DNA from: Apostichopus japonicus
Lineage: Eukaryota; Echinodermata; Holothuroidea; Aspidochirotida; Stichopodidae
DNA length: 35,000 nucleotides
Direction of reading: 5' to 3'
Assembly (NCBI RefSeq): GCF_037975245.1
Contig: NC_092567.1
Location: forward strand, 24,272,376 to 24,307,375
Shown: positions 1 to 10,792 of the stretch, one piece after another
Layout: every line of letters begins with the position of its first letter
How positions within the stretch are numbered: the stretch's first letter is position 1
Translations under genes and position numbers: made by a program
The notes under the pieces: generated by a model
Databases searched by the model: none
What the model saw: the letters and a program-made list of their open reading frames with translations, nothing else
What the model was told of the DNA's origin: nothing

Positions 1-42
1 TGCCACCTGCACTGCATGTGAGTTGTTATTTTGTGTAATGAT
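1..42 (-). CDS. Possible second exon of the secreted-peptide gene (runs off the window)
   Basis: On the minus strand an acceptor (TGTTGCAG, AG at 44-43) would end a 377-nt intron that starts at 419. Joined in phase to the exon at 496-420, the reading continues without a stop to base 1 as P-SLHKITTHMQCRW, which includes one cysteine. The pyrimidine tract before the acceptor is modest. A second AG nearer the window edge (CACATGCAG) is an alternative, so this is only a phase-compatible candidate. The intron holds a 13-base G run on the plus strand (244-256), which reads as pyrimidines on the coding strand. Confidence 0.27.
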   Translation of the reverse strand, partial: MITQNNNSHAVQVA

Positions 43-419
43 CTGCAACATATCGAAAAGTAACTTTGTGCCTGAACTCATCCTCCATAGCATTTTTGCT
101 TCATTTGGTTGTAATTTTATATGGATCTACACCCCTCTTCCCCCTCCCAGAAAAAAAATCCACATTTAGACGTTATAAATATGACCTATAGTTAGGTCTA
201 CAAAAAGGGCTGTGGTAATATTTACTTGAATTGAAGGAGGTGTGGGGGGGGGGGGGTAGGGCTGTTCACCTCACACCGCCTTGGATCCGTGCCTATACCT
301 CCCCTACCCTTCCAGATCGCACCGAAACGTTGAAAGTAGGCCTTACAAATGAAATTACAATAAATAAAATTAAAGTAAATAAATTTGACATTTTAATTTT
401 GTTTTAGTGTTGTACTTAC

Positions 420-496
420 GGTAATGCTTCTGTCGCTGCCGCTAAACCCAGCAAGATGACCAGTACACTAACAATGAGGACCAAAATTTTCTGCAT
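420..496 (-). CDS. First coding exon of a secreted peptide or protein (partial gene)
   Basis: Seen on the minus strand: an ATG at 496-494 with A at -3 and an in-frame TAA upstream (541-539), so this is the first Met of the frame. The exon encodes 25 codons plus two bases. Residues 1-3 are MQK, residues 5-21 are the hydrophobic LVLIVSVLVILLGLAAA, and TEALP follows. This is a textbook signal peptide, with possible cleavage after A21 (AAA/T) or A24 (TEA/L). The exon ends in a consensus donor, CC/GTAAGT (donor at 419-414), leaving a phase-2 intron. A short signal-peptide exon is typical of genes for neuropeptides, antimicrobial peptides and other small secreted proteins. I do not recognise the mature product. 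The rest of the gene lies mostly beyond base 1. Inference: the CRE minisatellite upstream may control it. Alternative: a type II membrane anchor. Confidence 0.62.
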
Positions 497-552
497 TTTC
501 GTTTTTCCTTTGAACAAAAGAAAAACGTAGATAAATAGTTAATGATGGTCAT

Positions 553-713
553 CATTTTTCCACGTATATAGTTTCACGTATATAAGATTCGAAGTGGATA
601 TCATTAACACGTATCATTACTACATATGTACAATTTGAGCTGACTTGATGTAGACACTCGGCGACTCTCACGCAACTTAGCATTCCGTTGTATCATTATC
701 ATACAAACATTGG
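553..713 (-). promoter_or_regulatory. Candidate core promoter of the secreted-peptide gene
   Basis: Upstream of the minus-strand ATG at 496 there are two TATATA boxes (584-579 and 570-565), each followed on the minus strand by CG. A CCAAT box in minus orientation lies at 713-709. A TATA at 584 would place the start near 553 and give a 5' UTR of roughly 55 nt. The stretch also holds a diverged copy of the neighbouring minisatellite unit (about 608-650). AT richness makes chance TATA motifs common, so confidence is limited. Confidence 0.33.
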
Positions 714-839
714 CCTATGCACTTAAAGCCACTTTATGTTGAACACATACACGTCATGTACACGTTAATGCATTTATACACTTGACAACACTTGATAAAG
801 ATGCTCAATGGCTCTGAAACAAGAGACTATGTATCATTT

Positions 840-1525
840 CTCACGTATTTGTATTTCTTACATTTCCACGAATCATTACTGCATACAGTTTACGTTACCT
901 TATATACCTCAAACAAGAGACTGTACCAATTCCACGTATCATTATTGCATACACTTGACGTCACTTGATCATTTCTACCCTTCATCATTGCATACAAGTG
1001 ACGTCACTTGATCATATCCACCCATCATCACTGAATACATGTGACATCACTTGATCATATCCACCCATCGTTACTGCATACACTTGACGTCACTTGATCA
1101 TCTCCACGTATCATCACTGCATACATTTGACGTCATTGATCATCTCCACCATCATCATTGCATACATATGACGTCACTTGATCATATCCACGTATCATCA
1201 CTACATACATGTGACGTCACTTGATCATTTACACCCATCATCACTGCATACATTTGACGTCACTTGATCATATCCACCTATCATTACTGCATACACTTGG
1301 CGTCACTTGATCATCTCCACCCATCATCATTGCATACATTTGACGTCAATGATCATTTCCACGTATCATCACTGCATACACTTGACGTCACTTGATCATA
1401 TCCACCCATCATTACTGCATACACTTGACGTCACTTGATCATATCCACCCATCGTTACTGCATACACTTGACGTCACTTGATCATTTCCACATATCATTA
1501 TTGCATACATTTCAAGTCACGTCAA
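840..1525. repeat. 43-bp CRE minisatellite (tandem CREB/ATF sites)
   Basis: About 14 clear tandem units of 43 bp (a few of 41 or 42), with one more decayed unit at about 840-925. Each unit reads roughly GCATACACTTGACGTCACTT then GATCATATCCACCCATCATT. The palindrome TGACGTCA is perfect at 956, 999, 1085, 1128, 1169, 1212, 1255, 1341, 1383, 1426 and 1469. It is changed at 1042 (TGACATCA), 1298 (TGGCGTCA) and 1512 (TCAAGTCA). Known: TGACGTCA is the full cAMP-response element bound by CREB/ATF bZIP dimers. The CRE core is better kept than parts of the flanks (for example the CACG/CACC and TTACTG/TCACTG positions), and 43 bp is close to four helical turns. The array lies upstream of the minus-strand signal-peptide exon at 496-420. 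Whether it is functional is inference. Confidence 0.93.
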
Positions 1526-1561
1526 CATTTCATTTGCGAACCACGTACAATTCTTATACTC

Positions 1562-1608
1562 TTGACCTTGCATATAAATGAGTATCATTTTACCCGCCGC
1601 CAGTCTCC
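1562..1608 (+). promoter_or_regulatory. Possible plus-strand TATA/Inr promoter beside the CRE array
   Basis: TATAAA at 1573-1578 is followed 29 bp later by CCAGTCT (A at 1602), which fits the metazoan initiator YYANWYY. TTGACCTTGC at 1562-1571 is an ERR/SF-1-like nuclear receptor half site on the minus strand. If real, the CRE array would lie between two divergent promoters. I see no convincing coding exon downstream: the next 300 bp have weak donors (GGTGAAAAAG, AGGTAGCG) and no clear reading frame. Confidence 0.2.
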
Positions 1609-2429
1609 CATTTGTTTATTCAGTTGCTTGGTTGTGTACGGAGAAAAAGTACACACAAGGACAAGAGTTTACGGTGAAAAAGAAAAAAGGTAGCGGGAAA
1701 GAAGAAAAAAATCAAAATTGCTCTTAATGTGGTAAACGGTAATTGGCACGAGTTGTTTGAGAGGGCCTTGTGTCAGAAAGTATAAATATAAAGACAAATC
1801 AATGACTTGTGATCCATCTACTCTTGATGACAAGTGAAAGGTTTCGTGCCTTTGGAATACTATATCTCATCCTGTTTAGATGAACAATTAAATAAACGGC
1901 TGTTCTGGGATTCTAAAAGACGCGAAAGGGCCTTCTGTAATATATACGTATATTTAGATACATAGAATATACCAAAGGTACAAAAAAAAGGGGGGCAAAT
2001 TTGACCTAGTTCTACTGCGAAATTGATGGGTCGTAAATTATGAAGAGTTGTAAACCATGTTTTCTGTGGGTCACTTTAAATCAACATGATATTTACTCGT
2101 TATTACTGAGAATTCTGGGTTAAATATAAACACATTTTACGACTTCTTATACAGTCATACTTTACGATCGTCTACAGATTAGCTGTTATATAGAGAAATC
2201 CAGCAAGAGCTGAAACATCTTTTGCTCTGCTTCTCATCAATACGACCAAGAGAAATGAGATTGACTTTTGCAAATATAAAATGAACTCCACATTATAAGT
2301 TGCAATGGTGAACGTTTAAGTCTTAACGGAAGCTTAACATGGAACCACATTGGATTATTAGGACAACGAAGTCGTAATGTGTGGATTCAAGGAAATGTCA
2401 ATCTGAATTCAATTCAAACTTAAGAGGGT

Positions 2430-2432
<3 letters not shown>
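1609..2432. other. Non-coding stretch, nothing recognised
   Basis: AT-rich DNA with short A and T runs and a G run near 1990. I see no tandem structure, no transposon ends and no exon with paired splice signals on either strand. Confidence 0.5.

Positions 2433-2485
<53 letters not shown>
2433..2485. repeat. (AT)n microsatellite
   Basis: Uninterrupted AT dinucleotides for about 53 bp. Confidence 0.97.
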
Positions 2486-2489
<4 letters not shown>

Positions 2490-3213
2490 TGTTATGTTCA
2501 CTATGTTACCCGTCCCTCTGCGATGACTAGACTATTTGTCTGGAAACCGCAAACAACTAGTGACGTCATCATCGCGTTCCCAGAAAAACAAACTTATTCG
2601 TATTATTTGTTATTTGAATCGATTTTTCTTACACCAGAAGGAGCAAATATTTCCAAATGTAAAAAATAACCTCAAGGATAGATCGCGATGATGATGATGT
2701 TGAGGGGCTCTATATAGCTATCATCGGATACGCTTTGCACTGATCTCGTTAACATCGGATCTTATCTAATGTGAACAGGTTTATATATAAGTTAGCGATG
2801 AAAATCTGACAAATTTTCTGGCCTTTTCATGACCATATTTTACAGTTTATTTTACGTGGTCGTATAAATCCGGCCTTACAGGTATATACATATTTCAATA
2901 TGATCCAAACATAGATAAGTCACCCCCCAAACAGTGCCCTATTTTATGATACCATATTATGATGATGTTATGATCTAGTGTAATAAATGGTACTTAGATT
3001 TTTTGTTCTTTATTACCATGTTATTGCATACAAGTTATATTTTCGGATGTCTTTGGTATCGTGTTACGTATGGACTTATCTCCGCCACCCCCCCCCCCGC
3101 CCCCAACGCCAACCCCCCTGCACCAGCGATAACATTTAATATGTTTGAAGCTCTTGAATCATAACAAACAAGAATAGCCTCGGAATCTTCCGCGGCGTTT
3201 CTTGTAATTATCC

Positions 3214-3215
<2 letters not shown>
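2486..3215. other. Non-coding stretch with one isolated CRE and a C tract
   Basis: No gene recognised. A perfect CRE palindrome TGACGTCA lies at 2561-2568, and an 11-base C run at 3088-3098 within a C-rich patch. Confidence 0.5.
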
Positions 3216-4850
<1,635 letters not shown>

Positions 4851-5056
4851 ATTGGTGGTTGCATGATGCAAGCTATATAAAATATTACGTGTTTGGTGGT
4901 TGTATGGTAAAGGCTATATATAATATCACGTGTTTGGTGGTTGTATGGTACAGGCTATATGTAACAGCACGTGTTTGGTGGTTGCATGGTACAGGCTATG
5001 TGTAAAAGCACGTGTTTGGTGGTTGTATGGTACAGGCTATATGTGATGTTTGGTGG
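4851..5056. repeat. 41-bp E-box minisatellite
   Basis: Five units of 41 bp begin with TTTGGTGGTTGTATGG-like sequence at 4851 (ATTGGTGG), 4892, 4933, 4974 and 5015. A sixth begins at 5049 after a 7-bp shortening. A perfect CACGTG E-box falls at 4927-4932, 4968-4973 and 5009-5014, exactly 41 bp apart; the earlier unit has TTACGTG. CACGTG is the core site of bHLH factors such as USF, MYC and CLOCK. The sixth unit is the target of a hAT-like insertion at 5057, and array sequence (TTTGGTGGTT) resumes at 5652. Confidence 0.9.
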
Positions 5057-5651
5057 CAGTGGCGGCTAGGAATTTTTAGTTGGGGAGGCTAAGGGGGGGG
5101 GGTGAGCCAATTTTTTGGGTGGCTTACAAGATTGAGTGATCGCCGTCCTGGGGGAGGGGTATAAGGGGAGGGGGTGCCCTTTTGAAATTTTTCCCAATCC
5201 TGGAAAGGCCTACATGCAAAATGGTGGCATTTAGCGAGGCTTTTGTCACCTGAAAATTTCTCCAAAAATATGCATTTTTTGTGAGTAACTTTAGTCAAAT
5301 TAGAATGGAAGATACCAATTCACAGTTTTCGTATCACTAAAATAATTGAGAAACAACTCATCAACACCTGGCGGATAAAGCTGGATTCTGAATTGTTTTT
5401 ATCAGTCACTTAAACAAGGCTTCCTGCACCACAACTGAGTCACTGACTATTATCATGTGAAAAATTCATCAAAATTTCCATTGACCATTGTAGCACTGCG
5501 TTATGGCTGACAAAATTTGGGTAGGCTATATTGTTTCAATGAGGTTTTTTTTTTTTTGCCTATTTCAGTTGGGGGGGCTAATGGGGGGGCTGACTACTTC
5601 AGTGGGGGGCTAAAGCCCCCCAAGCCCCCCCCCCCCTTGGCGCCGCCACTG
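5057..5651. mobile_element. hAT-like MITE 1, 595 bp, inserted in the E-box minisatellite
   Basis: The termini are CAGTGGCGGC at 5057-5066 and its inverse GCCGCCACTG at 5642-5651, a perfect 10-bp terminal inverted repeat. It is flanked by an exact 8-bp target duplication TTTGGTGG (5049-5056 and 5652-5659). An 8-bp duplication and CAG...CTG ends are characteristic of the hAT superfamily. Subterminal sequence is rich in GGGGGGCT near the left end and in C runs near the right end. The interior has no transposase-like frame, so it would need a transposase in trans. The exact duplication suggests a relatively recent insertion. Confidence 0.88.
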
Positions 5652-5844
5652 TTTGGTGGTTCGTCTATTCTTCTCATGGAATTGAGTCTACAAAGCATTC
5701 AGTTTCAATTATAATGTTTGTGTACATATGTGGTACATAGACCAGACTATGTGACAAGCCTAACGACGTCTTGTAAGTTGACATTCAATAACAATAAGAT
5801 ATCAAACTTTCTCAACCAAGATGGGCACCCCTATCAAACGATAA

Positions 5845-5861
5845 CCCTGGATCCGTCACTG
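5845..5861. mobile_element. Orphan hAT-like terminus
   Basis: CCCTGGATCCGTCACTG resembles the 3' end of hAT-like elements whose 5' end begins CAGTGRCGGATCCAGG. I cannot find the partner terminus or a target duplication, so this may be a solo remnant or chance. Confidence 0.3.
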
Positions 5862-8800
5862 TTTTTACCCCACCGTTATGAAACTCCTGAAATATGAATC
5901 CAACTCTGCCACGAATATCTGTTTAAGATGTCTTCTCATATCTCGTTACTGTAACAAGTGAACAATTTATCATTTAGCCGTACATTTATCCAATTTTATC
6001 TATTCAACAAGCCTCTTTCCCCTCTCCCTCAAAACAGGAAGGTTCACTTATCATAAAGTTGGTAATCTAACAATTTGCCATTTTTTTCTTTTTCTTTTTT
6101 TTAAGTAATTACATGAAAAACTATGTCATTTCGACAATTTGCAGCCAAGAAATGTTAAAATGCTTCTGTTTATAGTAGTATAGCGTTTCCATCAAAATGT
6201 CAAACATGATTAAATGTGTTCTATGAATCCTTTTAAGCAACATGCCAAATTTGCGGTAACTTCTGCGTCAGCAAGTTGCATGCGTTTTGTCAAGTTTTCA
6301 CAGCAAATGAGAAATCCATAAAATGTGCTATATTTGTCTAATTGTTCAATTGTCATGATTCAATCGTATTTACCATACTTGATACTATACTGTGTAGTTT
6401 GTTCTTCTTGTTAATCAATTCGTAAAAATTATAAAGTTGTTGAAATATTGTAGCTGGGATTAGGGGCGGGGAAGGGAAGGTAAAGGGAGGGGAGGGTGAA
6501 GGTTTGGGGTAGGAGAGATACGCGTATGACGTGCGGCATTCGAGAGTGCGAAAAGCTCTTGCATCGCCTTTATACTCAGACTGTTTGGGAATCTGGATAA
6601 AAAGACGTAGAAGAAATTTAATGAGTTAACAGGAATGAAAAGCTGTTTGAACTTTTCGAAGAATATCAGTTAGAAGGAGAGTTGGAAAGTTTTAAAGCGA
6701 AGGGTCGAAAACTGATATATAACATATAGCGGAAGACTAAATTCGCAGTATTTCTTCCTGCATCTTTTAATACTTTTTACGGTCTCCTGTAATATATCTT
6801 CAGTGCTCTGGAATGTTAGCTCAGCTTCTCATTTGAGCACCCATGGGGACCTAATGTTTACGCATATGTAAGCCTGTTTATGTAAGGGCGACATATTGTC
6901 TGAGAAAAATGTATAATTTATCAGACATTTTCTTGATTTCATGTCCATGAATAGATTAATTCTAATTTATCAAGAACGCTTTCAATATATACGTATATCA
7001 ATTTCAATATATGTAGATGTATGTGTTTTCTTAACACATATATAGGGAACGTCGCACAACAGGTGACATATGCCAAATTAATCAACGCGCATGCGTTAAA
7101 CTTCTTCTGAGGGGTCATCGGCCATATTTTCCATAAATGATTCTGATTACATATGCATGCATCCAGACTTTTTGCAATTGAGACGCGTATTCCCACAAGA
7201 CTGTACAACATCATCCCCCTTGTCAGATGAGAAGCGGTGGTGTGGTTTTACAAGATGGCTTACAACTGCCATCTCGCTTTATAGGAACCTAAGGATGGTG
7301 TAGTCTAATACTTGACCTGTCAAACACATTAGATGCAACAACAAAAAATACATAGTGCAAAAAAAAAGAGGAAAAGAAGAAGAAGAATAAGAACAAAAAT
7401 GCAGGTGGTGTTACTTAATCGTTGAAACTATTGAGATCAATTTAACAAGGTTACTTTGCGTCGCGTTCCCTTATTGTTTCTGATAATTTAATACTGCAAG
7501 TAACATATGTCTTTCTTTTAATTCACCCGTGCCAAGGCTCTGACGAAAACTTATTGATCTCAGTCTAAACGAAAGTAGAGAGGTTTCTCCTTCTTCATGA
7601 GCAACATAAGCAACAACAAGATATCTTATAGAAAAGACAGATAAAAAAGCTAACTAAATACCGGTCATATAAAATGAGAAGGTTATTTCGAGAGACTTTA
7701 AATCATGAGTTGAGATTACTATTGGAGGAACCACGATCCTCTTTACTAACGATTTCAGTCAACATTGTATACATATACTTATATATATACAGTGTGTATC
7801 CGCACGCAGCTTGTAAACGTAAAGTACCGTGCACTAAATTTTATGTGCTTCCTAGCCTCGTAAAAGAGTAAAAATAGACGTGGATTCATCATTAAAAGAA
7901 GGAGATTAAGAAGAAGAAGAAGAAAAACGCAAAAAAAAAAAAGCCTCGGGTGTATGCCTGCTTGAGCAATAGTACAGGGTATACGCTAGGACAATTTATT
8001 ATTTCTGCAAGGCACTCCGACCCTGTTAGAACGTACAGTTCATCTACATATATACAATCTTAATTCCACCAAAGAATGAGAATTCAGTTATTAAAAGTGT
8101 TTGGAGAGTTTACCATTTCCAGGTGAAAAATTTAGCTCTATCCTAATCGTTAATCGCAAAATTAAGGCCAACACTATCGGGTTTTTTTTTTGGGGGGGGG
8201 GGAGTGAATGTGAGTGAAATGTTTTAAAACTAGACTATCAGAAATGTAAAAAAAAATCTCCCCGCCAAAAGAATCATTAATGTGTACACTTCCTAAAATT
8301 GAATTCTGATTCGTAGGAATTATGAATATTATTAGCATAATTTAATTTGACAGACCGGTGTGTTATGAAACAGTGATATATAGAGACACGAGCCCCATTC
8401 TGTCAGTAAGTGATGCTGGTGGCACCCCTAAAAGTAGACTTGGCTACGCCGTTTATGACATTTTTTAACAGATTTGTCAAATGTCCTACATGCACAAGTC
8501 TTCATAAATTGCACGGCTTCCACGTACGTTCAGTCATATACAAGTCGTCCTTAAACTCCAATATGGTCTTCCACGTATAAAATGACGTACTTGGCATGTG
8601 ATTATCCTTGATCAAATGGAACAATCGCTTACACTACGTCATACTTCCTGTCAATGATACCGCCCACCTACTCCCACCCACCCCTGTTGTCGCTATCTCT
8701 CTCTCTATCCACTGCGTGGTGAAAATTCTGGTACGTAGCAAACATCGACATGCTGATACAGACTGAAATATGTACCGTACATTTTATGAGCAGATTACAT

Positions 8801-9657
8801 AATATTTTTATTTTAACTGTGTCAACTGCAACATAAATGACATTTAATCGTTCGGCATAGCCTTTCATTTGTATTCATTGAAGTTTATTTATCAAAACAA
8901 GCCTGTCGTGTTTTCACCAGATAACCCACGTTTTTAGACTACCTCTCCTGTATACACAACAAGATATACACATACACACACGCGCGCATACACCCACACC
9001 AAGCAAAATATTTACTAACCATGTGCCGTATTAATTTAATGAGCTACACTTGTTTGTTATTAAACAACGTTATTAAATAAGCAAAACTTTAATAATACCG
9101 TACTTTAAGAGAGCGTATCCTGTTACGATAATAACAGCAAATTATGTTTAGTTAGGATGGATATATAATTCAAGGATAAATGATGCATTCTATACAAAAA
9201 TGGGGGGGGGGAGATGGGAAGAGAGAAAATAAACGAAGATAAGCTATTTCCGTCAAATTGTTATTACTTGTATCTTTTATTTTGTTCTGTTACATTTTAT
9301 TGAAGATTATTTACATGAAACAAAAAACTCATTTTGTTTTTACAGTGTCTTTTCTATTTCATTCACATTTGACGTTCATCTTTGGTAGAAGGGGAAAAAA
9401 CTCAGAAAAAAAAAGAGAATAATGGTTGTTTATGAAACGACAAAGAGATCTAAAACAGACATTTTTAATCTGTTGCAGGCAACGCAAAACTCCTTCGAAC
9501 TCAGACAAAAGCAATACTTTCACTTCTATTCTCTATTTATAGAAGTATATCGTCTGCTCTCGACATTGCACAAACAATACGACAGTATAAAGAATTTCTA
9601 AACAACTCTAAATTATTGCAAAATTAGCAAAAGGAATATACTCCCGGTATCTAATGA
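5862..9657. other. Long non-coding stretch, no gene recognised
   Basis: No exon stands out. It contains a G-rich patch (6463-6513), G runs at 8192-8202 and 9202-9211, a purine AGA/AAG-rich stretch near 7365-7395 and 7905-7940, short CT repeats near 8693-8709, and a TTGGCTACGCC motif at 8440-8450 that resembles a hAT 3' end but has no partner. Confidence 0.45.
6463..6513 (+). other. G-quadruplex-prone G-rich patch
   Basis: Closely spaced G runs (GGGGCGGGGAAGGGAAGG, then GGGAGGGGAGGG, then GGGG) satisfy the usual four-run G4 pattern with short loops on the plus strand. Confidence 0.6.
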
Positions 9658-9735
9658 CTCCTCTCTCTATCTCTCTTTCTCTCAAACTGTCTCTTTCTCC
9701 ATCTCTCCATCTTCTTCTTCTTCTTTTTTTTTCAT
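9658..9735. repeat. CT/CTT-rich simple repeat
   Basis: About 78 nt, almost all pyrimidine on the plus strand: CTCTCT then TCTTC repeats, ending in a T run. Confidence 0.85.
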
Positions 9736-10500
9736 TTGATGTCTCAGAAACTATTTTGGAAATGTTTGGCGACAAGTAGTATCATTTTCAAAGTGATAAG
9801 TCAGTCCTTTGTTGTCTTTCAAATTCTTTTCTTTCCTTTTTTCTTGATTACAGAAAGCAGAAAAGGTAAATGGTTAAACTTTTTGGATAACGATTGGTCC
9901 AGAAATAGGGCAGTTTGTAATTGTGGATGATTGTAAGTAATATAGAAAGGCAATCAATTGTATGAGTCAACGAACTAGAGACATTCTTTATACAAAAAAA
10001 ACCTTAAATGGTTTCCAGTGATTTGAGGGAGATGCTAACAACGAAAAGAAGCTCAACCAGACAGAGAAACTTCGTAAAATTCTCATATTTGAAGACCGGA
10101 AATTTGTCTCGAACGGACAGAGGAAACCATTGATATTCACTTTGCGTCAGAGAAAATTGCATGTAGACGAATAGGCGTGTTGGGTATAAAACATATAACA
10201 AAAATGAAAAAGAAATATACATATAAATATAAATATAACAATCATCAATACATTCCTTTCCTATCATATATATTATTGACAATAAATAGTTTTGATTTTT
10301 CTTTATCTTGAATTCAGTATTTTGTTTTATTACTCTTTCGATAATTCTCGTTCAAACTATATTCGAAACCAAAACAAGATATCCATCGATAAAAGAGGGT
10401 TTTAGTGTATTAAGATTCGCGACCAATTTAATTTGAACTATCAAACCCCTCTTCGAGATGAGACCTTATTCTCCTCTCTTTAATGTTTCTTCTCTTTCAG
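9736..10500. other. Non-coding stretch with one strong splice acceptor
   Basis: No certain gene. At 9853 a long pyrimidine tract ends in ATTACAG. It is followed after 12 nt (AAAGCAGAAAAG) by GTAAAT, so a 12-nt microexon or a short terminal exon with a stop at 9928-9930 can be imagined. Neither is supported by homology. Confidence 0.3.
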
Positions 10501-10563
10501 GCCAACTTCAAGTTCATTAAATACCAGCGCCTGCTTTACTCTACTAAAATGAAGCTAAATTGA
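10501..10563 (+). CDS. Candidate 3'-terminal coding exon
   Basis: A strong acceptor (TGTTTCTTCTCTTTCAG, AG at 10499-10500, preceded by a further CT-rich tract) is followed by an open stretch read in phase 0 as ANFKFIKYQRLLYSTKMKLN and then TGA. Several codons end in C or G (GCC AAC TTC AAG, TAC CAG CGC CTG), unlike the AT-rich surroundings. There is no clear AATAAA close downstream and no matching upstream exon that I can name, so a chance acceptor with a short open frame cannot be excluded. Confidence 0.25.
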   Translation, partial: ANFKFIKYQRLLYSTKMKLN

Positions 10564-10736
10564 CCGCTTTTTTATATATTAATTACCAGAAAGATTCAAG
10601 GGCTGTATAATTCAGACAGATAAAGAGTTTTAATCAAGCATCGCTATAAATCTTCAACTACTCTTTTCTATTCTTCACGGGTTTTTTTCCTCCAAAAGTC
10701 GTCGTAGGCTAATTCCTTTGAAGCATTGATTTGTTT

Positions 10737-10792
10737 TTAGGGTACTGTCCTGGTAGTAGAAGAATTAGCAGTAGTAGAAATGTTTACGATTT
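10737..10792 (-). CDS. Weak candidate terminal exon, minus strand
   Basis: On the minus strand GGTTCTTTTTCTTCAG (AG at 10794-10793) is a strong acceptor. In one phase it is followed by IVNISTTANSSTTRTVP and a TAA at 10739-10737. The composition is low complexity (Ser/Thr rich) and no partner exon is identified. Confidence 0.15.

Noticed and set aside
281-297. Transposon terminus TTGGATCCGTGCCTATA inside the putative intron
   Set aside because: Similar in style to MITE ends, but no partner terminus or duplication could be found.
925-1525. CRISPR array
   Set aside because: The spaced palindromes could suggest repeats and spacers, but the whole 43-bp unit is repeated with no unique spacers, and the genome is clearly eukaryotic.
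8431-8450. hAT 3' end (TTGGCTACGCC)
   Set aside because: Matches the style of MITE 2's right end, but no CAG...GTAGCC partner or 8-bp duplication is visible, so only mentioned in the regional note.
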